From contig NZ_VAWB01000003.1 in the NCBI RefSeq assembly GCF_006148925.1, positions 186,001-250,000 on the forward strand: a stretch of 64,000 bases of DNA, written 5' to 3'. This document shows, in pieces, positions 54,722-62,720 of the stretch (its first letter is position 1; the number at the start of each line of letters is the position of its first letter). The notes beneath the pieces were generated by a model, which was not told the origin of the DNA, made no database searches, and saw only the letters and a list, made by a program, of their open reading frames with translations. The stretch comes from Hyunsoonleella aestuarii (GTDB lineage: Bacteria > Bacteroidota > Bacteroidia > Flavobacteriales > Flavobacteriaceae). Both the position numbers and the translations under genes were made by a program.

Positions 54722-55734
54722 AAAAGGATAATAAGCGCGTTATTTATTGGTTATTCACTGGATGTCTACTCATATTCATTATGGTTGTTGTTGGTGGTAT
54801 TACTAGGTTAACACATTCTGGACTATCAATTTCTAATTACAAACTTATTTCTGGAACCATTCCTCCAATGAATGAAACAGAATGGTTAGCTGCTTTTGAA
54901 CTTTATAAGCAATATCCAGAGTATCAAAAATTAAATAATCATTTCTCATTACAAGATTTTAAAGACATCTATTTTTGGGAGTGGTTACATCGTGTTATTG
55001 GTCGTTTTATAGGCTTAGTGTTTTTAATTCCTTTCTTATACTTCCTTGTTAAAAAACAGCTAACGAAACCTACTATAAAGAAGTGTTTAATTTTACTTTT
55101 TTTAGGTTCAATTCAAGGGTTTTTAGGATGGTATATGGTTAAAAGTGGACTTGTCGATAATCCTGACGTTAGTCATTACAGACTGGCAGCACATTTAACC
55201 ACAGCTTTTATAACTTTTGCCTATACATTTTGGGTAGCTTTAGATTTAATATTTCCAATCAAAAAACAAATTAGTAAGCAATTTAGAAACTTGATTAGGT
55301 TTGGACTTGCTGTTTTAATGCTTCAAATAATATATGGAGCATTTGTTGCTGGCTTAGACGCAGGTTTCATTCACAACCATTGGCCTATGATGAGTGAAGG
55401 TGAATTTATGCATGAAACCGTACTTATAGAACAAAATCCTATCTATAAAAACTTTTTTGAAGGTAAAAGTGGAGTTCAGTTTGTGCATAGAACTTTGGCT
55501 TATTTGGTCGCTATTTTAATTTTGATTATTTGGAAAAAGTCTAAAAATTTAAACTTAACAATCTTTCAGTTTAAAGGCATAAATACATTACTAATTATGG
55601 TAGGAATACAATTTGCACTTGGCGTCTTCACTATCTTATTACAAGTACCTGTTTGGCTAGGTGTAGCTCATCAAGTTGGTGCATTTTTCCTGTTAACAGC
55701 AATGACATTTACACTGCACCGCTTCAGTAAATAA
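54718..55734 (+). CDS. ctaA: Heme A synthase (COX15/CtaA)
   Basis: Membrane protein of 338 aa with eight hydrophobic segments, converting heme O to heme A for cytochrome oxidase. The ATG at 54718 overlaps the GNAT stop; an earlier in-frame start lies inside that gene. Conserved histidines are in FWEWLHRVIGR, DVSHYRLAAHL, IHNHWPMM with FMHETVL, QFVHRTLAYL and GVAHQVGAFF. RLTHSGLSI near the start is typical of COX15-type enzymes. It indicates an aerobic aa3-type respiratory chain. Confidence 0.94.
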   Translation: MKKDNKRVIYWLFTGCLLIFIMVVVGGITRLTHSGLSISNYKLISGTIPPMNETEWLAAFELYKQYPEYQKLNNHFSLQDFKDIYFWEWLHRVIGRFIGLVFLIPFLYFLVKKQLTKPTIKKCLILLFLGSIQGFLGWYMVKSGLVDNPDVSHYRLAAHLTTAFITFAYTFWVALDLIFPIKKQISKQFRNLIRFGLAVLMLQIIYGAFVAGLDAGFIHNHWPMMSEGEFMHETVLIEQNPIYKNFFEGKSGVQFVHRTLAYLVAILILIIWKKSKNLNLTIFQFKGINTLLIMVGIQFALGVFTILLQVPVWLGVAHQVGAFFLLTAMTFTLHRFSK

Positions 55735-55747
55735 TTTAAAAAAAGCA

Positions 55748-55755
55748 TACCTTTG
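55748..55755 (+). promoter_or_regulatory. -7 promoter element (TACCTTTG) for the pRiA4b ORF-3-like gene
   Basis: TAnnTTTG on the plus strand, 17 nt before the ATG at 55773. Confidence 0.5.
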
Positions 55756-55772
55756 CAACATATTTTTATCTA

Positions 55773-56285
55773 ATGATATACAGATTTAGAGTTATACTTG
55801 ACAATGACACCGAAGAAGATATTTTTCGTGATTTAGAAATTCGTGAAGATGATACTTTAGAAGATTTGCACAACATTATCACCCAATCTTTTGGGTTTGA
55901 TGGAAGTGAAATGGCATCGTTTTATGTAAGTGACCATCAATGGAACCAAGGTGAAGAAATTTCATTATTTGATTTAAGTGAAGACGGTTCTGCTCGCTTA
56001 ATGAACGAAACCGCCATTAACGATGTTGCACATGAGGTTTCGCCTAAATTAATTTATGTGTACGACTTTCTTAGCATGTGGACTTTCTATGTAGAATTAG
56101 CAGAAATTGTTGATGAGGCTGAAGGTTTTGATTATCCAAATCTTATGTTTGTTCAAGGGCAAGTTCCTGATACGGCTCCAGAAAAATTATTTGAAGCAGA
56201 TGCAGATGATAATTTTGAGGAATTTGAAGATGATATTGATGTAGATGATTATAACAGTTTAGACTTTGACGAAAACTGGAATTAA
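55773..56285 (+). CDS. pRiA4b ORF-3-like / IS1096 passenger TnpR-like family protein
   Basis: Protein of 170 aa with a pRiA4b ORF-3-like domain (MIYRFRVILDNDTEEDIFRD, TLEDLHNIITQSFGFDGSE, MASFYVSDHQWNQGEE). The tail is strongly acidic (EEFEDDIDVDDYNSLDFDE). Despite the family name it is a common chromosomal gene and no transposase or inverted repeats are near. It ends 1 nt from the convergent 387-aa gene. Function unknown. Confidence 0.82.
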   Translation: MIYRFRVILDNDTEEDIFRDLEIREDDTLEDLHNIITQSFGFDGSEMASFYVSDHQWNQGEEISLFDLSEDGSARLMNETAINDVAHEVSPKLIYVYDFLSMWTFYVELAEIVDEAEGFDYPNLMFVQGQVPDTAPEKLFEADADDNFEEFEDDIDVDDYNSLDFDENWN

Positions 56286-56286
56286 C

Positions 56287-57450
56287 TTATTTCAATTTAT
56301 CAATACTTACATTTTCGTAATTACGGGTAAGAAACTCAAAAGTTCTTTTTAGTATTTCCCCCATATTTTTGCAGCGTTTAAACTTTACTTCTTTTGTGTA
56401 ATCAAATATTGTTGCCTTTAATTGTGTAACGTTTTCATTAGTGGAAACACCTTCTTCCTCCATGGCGTCTAATAACCTATTGATACGCCTTTTAAAACTT
56501 TTTAAACGTCTTACCAAGATAGAACGTTCCTCGGTTTTATATTGGTCAATAGATAACTTCTGAATATTACTAGAAACCAGTTCAACCATTTTTATATTCT
56601 CTTTAAAAAACTGAGGTCTATAAATATTAAATTTCCCTTCATAACATTGCTGATCAAAATCTATAGCCCTAATTTTATAGACAACATGATCAAAATCATG
56701 GGTTGGTACAATAACATAGTTATAGCTTCGCATATCTCCAAGTAAACGTATCATGCAACGTTCATTAAACTTCACAAATTCTTTTGCTATTTGAGATTTT
56801 TCAGGTTTGCTACATTTATGCAACATTTCTTTTATAAATACATCACCAGGAATACCAGCAATATGCTCTTCAATAAGAGTGTTCTTGGAAACTAGGAAAT
56901 TTAGATTGTACGGTGATAACATATGTTCAAGTTCCAATCCGTAAATACGAGATGCATCTGCAATTTTTATATAGAAATATGTGAAATTATCATTCAATAT
57001 ATTCCTTATCTTTATTCGAAAAGGTTTTGAATTTCCAAACGTGCAAAAATCAATAGCATCAACATTTAAAAATGGTAAAATATCTTCATTACCATCAGAA
57101 TGTAAAATGGTGTATATCTTTTTTAAGCTTAAATCGATTTCCTCTCTTTCAAATTCATTATAATAAACACGGATCCACAAGGTATCTACATCATTATCAT
57201 CATACACTATAATTGAACCTTGAAAGCGTAACAAGTCCTCATAGAAGATTGGGATTTTTATATCTCTATTATATCTTGACAAATAATTATGAAGCTTTTT
57301 AGTTACAGCGTAAGATGGCTTTCTTTTTGATATTTTTAAGTCTTTCATAAAATTACATTCGTTCAAATTTAAGTCTTTTTGTAACAAAACAGAAAGACTA
57401 TCGTCATACTTTAAAACTAACCCATGCTGAAAATAATCGGCATTAACCAT
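56287..57450 (-). CDS. Conserved-looking protein of 387 aa with possible kinase-like core, function unknown
   Basis: The ATG at 57450 is chosen over 57492, which would overlap the divergent ABC gene. The protein is soluble, basic and mostly mixed alpha/beta. A central segment reads EEHIAGIPGDVFIKEML, FNERCMIRLLGDMRSYNYVI and YKIRAIDFDQQ. A GDxRxxN-like loop followed by I-DFD resembles the catalytic and metal loops of diverged kinase-like folds (HipA/PI3K-like). This is a weak visual resemblance. The C-terminal third is helical (LVRRLKSFKRRINRLLDAME). No family is recognised. Only 7 nt separate its start from the ABC gene start. Confidence 0.7.
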   Translation of the reverse strand: MVNADYFQHGLVLKYDDSLSVLLQKDLNLNECNFMKDLKISKRKPSYAVTKKLHNYLSRYNRDIKIPIFYEDLLRFQGSIIVYDDNDVDTLWIRVYYNEFEREEIDLSLKKIYTILHSDGNEDILPFLNVDAIDFCTFGNSKPFRIKIRNILNDNFTYFYIKIADASRIYGLELEHMLSPYNLNFLVSKNTLIEEHIAGIPGDVFIKEMLHKCSKPEKSQIAKEFVKFNERCMIRLLGDMRSYNYVIVPTHDFDHVVYKIRAIDFDQQCYEGKFNIYRPQFFKENIKMVELVSSNIQKLSIDQYKTEERSILVRRLKSFKRRINRLLDAMEEEGVSTNENVTQLKATIFDYTKEVKFKRCKNMGEILKRTFEFLTRNYENVSIDKLK

Positions 57451-57457
57451 TATTCGT

Positions 57458-58354
57458 TTGGAACCAATTCTAACAATCAACAATCTCACCAAAAAATTTG
57501 GCTATTTAACGGCAGTTAAAGATTTATCGTTTACTATTAATAAAGGTAATGTATATGGCATTTTAGGCCCTAATGGAAGTGGAAAATCAACTACATTAGG
57601 TGTTGTTTTAAATGTAGTTAATAAAACAAATGGAAATTTCCACTGGTTTGATGGAAATACCTCGACACATGAAGCATTAAAAAAAGTAGGAGCCATAATT
57701 GAACGCCCTAACTTTTATCCTTATATGACAGCCAGTGAAAACTTGAAATTAGTGTGTAAGATAAAAGGTGTCGATTATTCTAAAATTGATGAAAAACTTG
57801 AAATTGTTGGTCTATTAGAGCGCAAAGATAGTAAATTTAAAACCTACTCGTTAGGTATGAAGCAACGATTAGCTATTGCCTCTGCCCTATTAAACGATCC
57901 AGAAATTTTAATACTTGATGAACCAACAAATGGATTAGATCCACAGGGCATACACCAAATAAGAGAGATTATTAAACAGATTGCAGCTAAAGGCACCACC
58001 ATACTTTTAGCATCGCATTTGTTGGATGAAGTAGAAAAAGTATGCACTCATGTAGTAGTGCTTCGGAAAGGAAAAAAACTCTACTCTGGTCGCGTGGATG
58101 AAATGATTTCCAGTCATGGTTTTTTTGAATTGAAAACGAATAAAGAGCAGGAATTACTTTCATTCTTGGAACAAGATAAAAGTTTCGGAAACATTAAAGT
58201 CGAAGAAGGATTAATAACAGCTTTTCTAAATGAACCTATGAGTTCTGAAGACTTCAATAGAAAACTTTTTGACGAAGGTATTATTTTAACCCATTTAGTT
58301 CAACGAAAAGAGAGTTTAGAAGAGCAATTTTTACAACTTACCGATAACAACTAA
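57458..58354 (+). CDS. ABC transporter ATP-binding protein
   Basis: ATPase of 298 aa, apparently starting at TTG 57458 since no ATG precedes the conserved start EPILTINNLTKKFGYLTAVK. Walker A is GPNGSGKSTT, the signature is YSLGMKQRLAIASAL, Walker B is ILILDEPTNGLDP, and the switch His is in LLASHLLDEV. It is of the CcmA/DrrA-like type. Together with the permease 19 nt downstream it should form an exporter of unknown cargo. Its promoter must lie inside the divergent 387-aa gene. Confidence 0.92.
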   Translation: MEPILTINNLTKKFGYLTAVKDLSFTINKGNVYGILGPNGSGKSTTLGVVLNVVNKTNGNFHWFDGNTSTHEALKKVGAIIERPNFYPYMTASENLKLVCKIKGVDYSKIDEKLEIVGLLERKDSKFKTYSLGMKQRLAIASALLNDPEILILDEPTNGLDPQGIHQIREIIKQIAAKGTTILLASHLLDEVEKVCTHVVVLRKGKKLYSGRVDEMISSHGFFELKTNKEQELLSFLEQDKSFGNIKVEEGLITAFLNEPMSSEDFNRKLFDEGIILTHLVQRKESLEEQFLQLTDNN

Positions 58355-58373
58355 TCATACCAAAAACCGCAAC

Positions 58374-59198
58374 ATGTTACGACTTTTAAATTTAGAGTTA
58401 CAAAAACTATTACTTAACCGAACCAGTAAAATTTTAATTTTTGTTTCGTTTATATTACCTTTTTTCGTGATTTTACTATCATCGTTAAAAATAAATGTAT
58501 TTGGTTTTTTCACTTTAGAATTGGGGGAATTAGGTGTTTTCAATTTCCCTATTATTTGGCATTTAACAACCTTTTTCGCATCTCAATTTAAATTCTTCTT
58601 TGCCATAGTAGTAGTTAGTATGATAGGTAATGAATACAGTAATAAAACAATTAAACAGAATTTAATTGATGGTTTGAGTAAAAAGGAATTTATACTGTCT
58701 AAGTTTTACACTATTGTATTCTTTTCCTTAGTTTCCACAATATTAATTGGACTTATATCGATTTGCATAGGTTTATATTATTCGAGTTACAATGAGTTTG
58801 GAATTATTATTCAAGAAACTAATTTCTTATTAGCCTATTTTGTAAAACTAATCGGGTTTTTTAGTTTATGCTTGTTTTTCGGTATGCTGGTTAAACGATC
58901 AGCCTTTGCATTAGCGTTTCTTTTTATCTTATTTATACTGGAATGGATTGTCTTTGGCTTGATGGCATGGAAAATGGATACGGATTTATCCGAAAAAATT
59001 CAAAACTTTTTCCCACTAAAATCTATGTACAAACTCATCGACCAGCCCTTTCAACGAGTTGCCATGACAAAGTTTCCAGATAAGGGCGAATTGGTTTACG
59101 ACTATGCCGTACATTGGCACGAAATTTTTATTGTTCTTGGATGGACTGCTCTATTTGTCTTTTTATCGTATAGATTATTAAAAAAGCGTGATTTGTAA
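58374..59198 (+). CDS. ABC transporter permease (ABC-2 type)
   Basis: Inner-membrane protein of 274 aa with about six hydrophobic segments. It has the ABC-2 layout with a long first extracytoplasmic region (VSMIGNEYSNKTIKQNLIDG between segments 2 and 3). It pairs with the ATPase gene directly upstream. Cargo unknown; similar pairs export lipids, drugs or peptides. The next gene's -7 element lies just after its stop. Confidence 0.88.
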   Translation: MLRLLNLELQKLLLNRTSKILIFVSFILPFFVILLSSLKINVFGFFTLELGELGVFNFPIIWHLTTFFASQFKFFFAIVVVSMIGNEYSNKTIKQNLIDGLSKKEFILSKFYTIVFFSLVSTILIGLISICIGLYYSSYNEFGIIIQETNFLLAYFVKLIGFFSLCLFFGMLVKRSAFALAFLFILFILEWIVFGLMAWKMDTDLSEKIQNFFPLKSMYKLIDQPFQRVAMTKFPDKGELVYDYAVHWHEIFIVLGWTALFVFLSYRLLKKRDL

Positions 59199-59206
59199 TA
59201 TCTTTG
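59199..59206 (+). promoter_or_regulatory. -7 promoter element (TATCTTTG) for the large T9SS protein
   Basis: TAnnTTTG on the plus strand, directly after the permease stop and 20 nt before the ATG at 59227. Confidence 0.5.
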
Positions 59207-59226
59207 CTAGCTTTTGCTATGAAAAG

Positions 59227-62200
59227 ATGAAAAAAATTGCATTTTTAATAATTTTATTACTGTTTTGTACTGATTTATTCGCACAACTTGAAGCTTCTAA
59301 TTGGTACTTTGGCTCCAATGCTGGAATTCGATTTAATGATAATGGTACAACTACAAACTTAACAGATGGCAGATTAAATACGGATGAGGGATGCACCACA
59401 ATTTCTGATAGTGATGGTAATTTATTATTCTATACAGATGGTAAAACAGTCTGGAATAGATTGCACCAGCCAATGTCAAACGCCAGTGAGGCATTAGGAA
59501 ACGAATTATTTGGAGATAGGTCTAGCACGCAGTCTGCAATAGTAGTTCCTAAGCCAGAAGACTCTAATATATACTACGTCTTTACTGTAGACACAGCTAT
59601 AAGCAGGGATGATCCAGATAGAGGTTTTAGTTATTCCGTTGTTGACCTTAGATTAAATGGTGGACTTGGTGATGTGGTGCCTTGGGAAAAAAACATAAAT
59701 CTTTTACAGGACAGTTCTGAAAAAATCAGTGCTGTTTTGAAAGATTGTATTTCTAAATCCATATGGGTAATCACTTTTGCTTCAGAGGATGGATCCCCAA
59801 ATCAGTTATTTAATACTTTTCATGCTTATGAAGTTTCAACTACTGGCATAAATACAACTGCGGTTAAATCTACGTTTAATATAACTATAGATGACCAAAG
59901 AGGGTATTTGAAGCTATCCCCTGATGGGTCAAAACTTGCCTGTGCAAACTCAACCTCAGGGTTATATTTATATGACTTTAACACTGACACTGGCATCGTT
60001 AGTAATCAGAAAAGAATCAATATCAATCACAAACCAAACAGCAGAACTCTATCACCATATGGTGTAGAGTTTTCACAAAGTAGTAGCCTGTTATACGTGT
60101 CAGCTTATTTCCAAACTAATCGAGCTGAATTCAATAATCCTTTGAGTCAATATGGAGCACTACTTCAGTACAATTTAAATGCATCAAATATAAATAATTC
60201 GGAGATAATAATTGATGAGCGACAAATGTACAGGGGAGCCTTACAGCTAGCTCCTAATGGTAAAATATATAGGGCAATGAGTGAAACATATAATTTTGGT
60301 TTGCCATTTCTTTCAGTAATTAACAACCCAAATGAGATAGGACCAGCTTGTAATTACGAACACAATGCAGTATCCTTATCAAGGAATTCTAGGCAGGGGC
60401 TTCCTCCTTTTATAGCTTCTTTCTTTTCGGAAAATATAAATATTACCCAAAAAGAAACGAATGTGACCTACCTGCCACTATGCTTTGGTGAAACATATAC
60501 GTTAGAAGGCGAAAATATACCGGATGCCTCTTATACTTGGTTCCTAGACGATGTAGAACTTGTAGATGATGATTTCGACTTAGAAGTGACATCTGAAGGA
60601 GAATACAAACTTATTATTCAAGAAAATACGGGAGATTGTGGAGGTATCTTTGAAGGATTTGCTACAGTTGAATTTTTCGACTCTCCAATTGCAACATCAA
60701 TAAGTGATATACAATTATGTGATGATAATAACGATGGTTCTTACCAATTCCTTTTATCTAGTTTAAATGATGACATACTTCAAAATCAAAATCCATTAAT
60801 ATACAATGTGAAATATTTTAAATCACAAGAAGATGCCGATTTAAATCAAAATGAATTACTTAACTCATTTGAAGTTTTAAGAAACTCTCAAACGATTTAT
60901 TCAAGGGTTGGGTTACTTGATAACACTACCTGTTTCGATACATCAGTTTCCTTTAATATTCAGCTTTTTGATACTCCAGTCGCCAATACTTTTGTTACAC
61001 CCATTATTTGTGATGAGCGATCATTAATAGACCCTAATGTACAAAATGGAATTACAGAAATTAATTTAAGGCAATTTGACAATGAAATTCTTGGAAACCA
61101 GAATGCATTAGATTTCTCTATAACTTACCACAACTCTATCGATGATGCTGAAGCTAGAAATAAGATTAGTTTTGATTATACAAACACAACAGCTTTTAAC
61201 GAGATTATTTACGCTAGAATTGAAAATAGATTCAATCCTAATTGCTATGCTATATCCCAACCAATTGATTTAGTAATTAGGCCTCTCCCACAGTTTTCAA
61301 ACAGTCTACTATTGCAATGCGATGCAGACGATTTGATGGACGGTTTTACAATTTTTAACCTTACAGAAGCTGAGAGTGAACTTGTAAATAACCAAATGAA
61401 TAGAACTGTAAAATTCTTTAGAACTTTCTCCGAAGCACAAAATAGTGATGATGAAATTTTGAATACTACCAGTTTCTCGAACACAAAGAACCCGGAGACG
61501 CTTTTTGCGCAGGTCATTGATGAAAATACTGGATGTTATGACGTGGCTGAACTTATTTTACAAGTTTCTACGACCAGTATTGGTGACTATGTCGCTCCTT
61601 CTGCCTGCGATGAACTAGGCTCTGAGGATGGACTCAATACTTTTGATTTAAATACGATAACAGCCTCTATCCAATCCATTAATAGCATCACCTTTCCTGT
61701 AGCGTACTTTGAAACATATGAGGATGCACTTTTGGAAAAAAATGAACTTAACAGTTCCTATAACAATACTACTCCTTATAATCAGACCATTTTTGCTAGA
61801 GTGGAAAATAATAATGCATGCTATGGTATATGTGAAGTGCTACTTACTGTTAACACGCTTCCAGAAATTGAAACTGAAGGTGAAACGTTTTATTGTCTAA
61901 ATAAATTTCCGGAAACTATAACTTTAGACGCCGGTATACTGGCAGGAAACCCTGCAGACTACAATTATTCCTGGTCTAATGGAGAGTCTAGTTTTCAAAC
62001 AGAAATAAATGAAGCAGGGATTTATACCGTTGAAGTAACCAATGCCAATAACTGCTCGAAAACAAGAACAATTGTCGTAAACTCATCTTTAGCGACCTTT
62101 AACTCACCTCCATACAGTGTTACCGATGGGGTTCCAAATAATTCTGTAATCGTTTTGGCTAATATTCAAGGTCCCTATGAATATGCACTATATGATGAAA

Positions 62201-62592
62201 ACAATTTTTCAATTTACAGGGACTACCAAACGAGCAATGTTTTCGATAATATATTCCCTGGTATTTACACAATTAGAATAAAGGATGTCAACGATGAGTG
62301 TGGAACTATAATAAAATCTGTTTCGGTAATAGGATTTCCTAAATTCTTTACACCTAACAATGATGGTTTCCACGATACATGGCAGGTATATGGCGTCTCA
62401 GACATGTTTCAACAAGACTCCAAAATCATGATATTCGACCGATTAGGAAAACTTGTAAAACAATTGAACCCAAAAGGGAAAGGTTGGGATGGAACCTATA
62501 ACGGTCAAATACTACCAACCGACGACTATTGGTTTTCTGTAGCATTACAAGATGGGCGTATTTTTAAAAGTCATTTTACCTTAAAAAGGTGA
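59227..62592 (+). CDS. Large T9SS type B surface protein with four repeat modules
   Basis: Protein of 1121 aa. The ATG at 59227 opens a signal peptide (MKKIAFLIILLLFCTDLFAQ). Residues of about 25-410 are propeller-like and match the 686-aa protein at 4713 (NWYFGSNAGIRF, LLFYTDGKTVWNR). After an Ig-like part come four modules of about 95 aa beginning at about 495, 590, 695 and 793, each opening with CD- (QLCDDNNDG, IICDERSL, LQCDADDL, ACDELGSEDG) and ending with an I-RV/ARI-x-CY pattern. A further Ig-like part precedes the T9SS type B sorting domain (about 1038-1121; FFTPNNDGFHDTW, IFDRLGKLV). It is probably an adhesin or gliding-associated surface protein. No enzyme motif is visible. Confidence 0.88.
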   Translation: MKKIAFLIILLLFCTDLFAQLEASNWYFGSNAGIRFNDNGTTTNLTDGRLNTDEGCTTISDSDGNLLFYTDGKTVWNRLHQPMSNASEALGNELFGDRSSTQSAIVVPKPEDSNIYYVFTVDTAISRDDPDRGFSYSVVDLRLNGGLGDVVPWEKNINLLQDSSEKISAVLKDCISKSIWVITFASEDGSPNQLFNTFHAYEVSTTGINTTAVKSTFNITIDDQRGYLKLSPDGSKLACANSTSGLYLYDFNTDTGIVSNQKRININHKPNSRTLSPYGVEFSQSSSLLYVSAYFQTNRAEFNNPLSQYGALLQYNLNASNINNSEIIIDERQMYRGALQLAPNGKIYRAMSETYNFGLPFLSVINNPNEIGPACNYEHNAVSLSRNSRQGLPPFIASFFSENINITQKETNVTYLPLCFGETYTLEGENIPDASYTWFLDDVELVDDDFDLEVTSEGEYKLIIQENTGDCGGIFEGFATVEFFDSPIATSISDIQLCDDNNDGSYQFLLSSLNDDILQNQNPLIYNVKYFKSQEDADLNQNELLNSFEVLRNSQTIYSRVGLLDNTTCFDTSVSFNIQLFDTPVANTFVTPIICDERSLIDPNVQNGITEINLRQFDNEILGNQNALDFSITYHNSIDDAEARNKISFDYTNTTAFNEIIYARIENRFNPNCYAISQPIDLVIRPLPQFSNSLLLQCDADDLMDGFTIFNLTEAESELVNNQMNRTVKFFRTFSEAQNSDDEILNTTSFSNTKNPETLFAQVIDENTGCYDVAELILQVSTTSIGDYVAPSACDELGSEDGLNTFDLNTITASIQSINSITFPVAYFETYEDALLEKNELNSSYNNTTPYNQTIFARVENNNACYGICEVLLTVNTLPEIETEGETFYCLNKFPETITLDAGILAGNPADYNYSWSNGESSFQTEINEAGIYTVEVTNANNCSKTRTIVVNSSLATFNSPPYSVTDGVPNNSVIVLANIQGPYEYALYDENNFSIYRDYQTSNVFDNIFPGIYTIRIKDVNDECGTIIKSVSVIGFPKFFTPNNDGFHDTWQVYGVSDMFQQDSKIMIFDRLGKLVKQLNPKGKGWDGTYNGQILPTDDYWFSVALQDGRIFKSHFTLKR

Positions 62593-62720
62593 AATCCCGA
62601 CATAAAAACCCAGCATAAGTGCATTTTATCTGATTTTCTTTGCGTTTTATCCGAAAAAAAGCTATTTTTCGCACTTAAATAAACCAAATCATTTAGTTGT
62701 TTTTACCCAAATAAAACAAA

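Noticed and set aside
55773-56285. Possible mobile element, from the IS1096 passenger family name
   Set aside because: No transposase, terminal inverted repeats or target duplications were seen; the gene has its own promoter and normal core neighbours.
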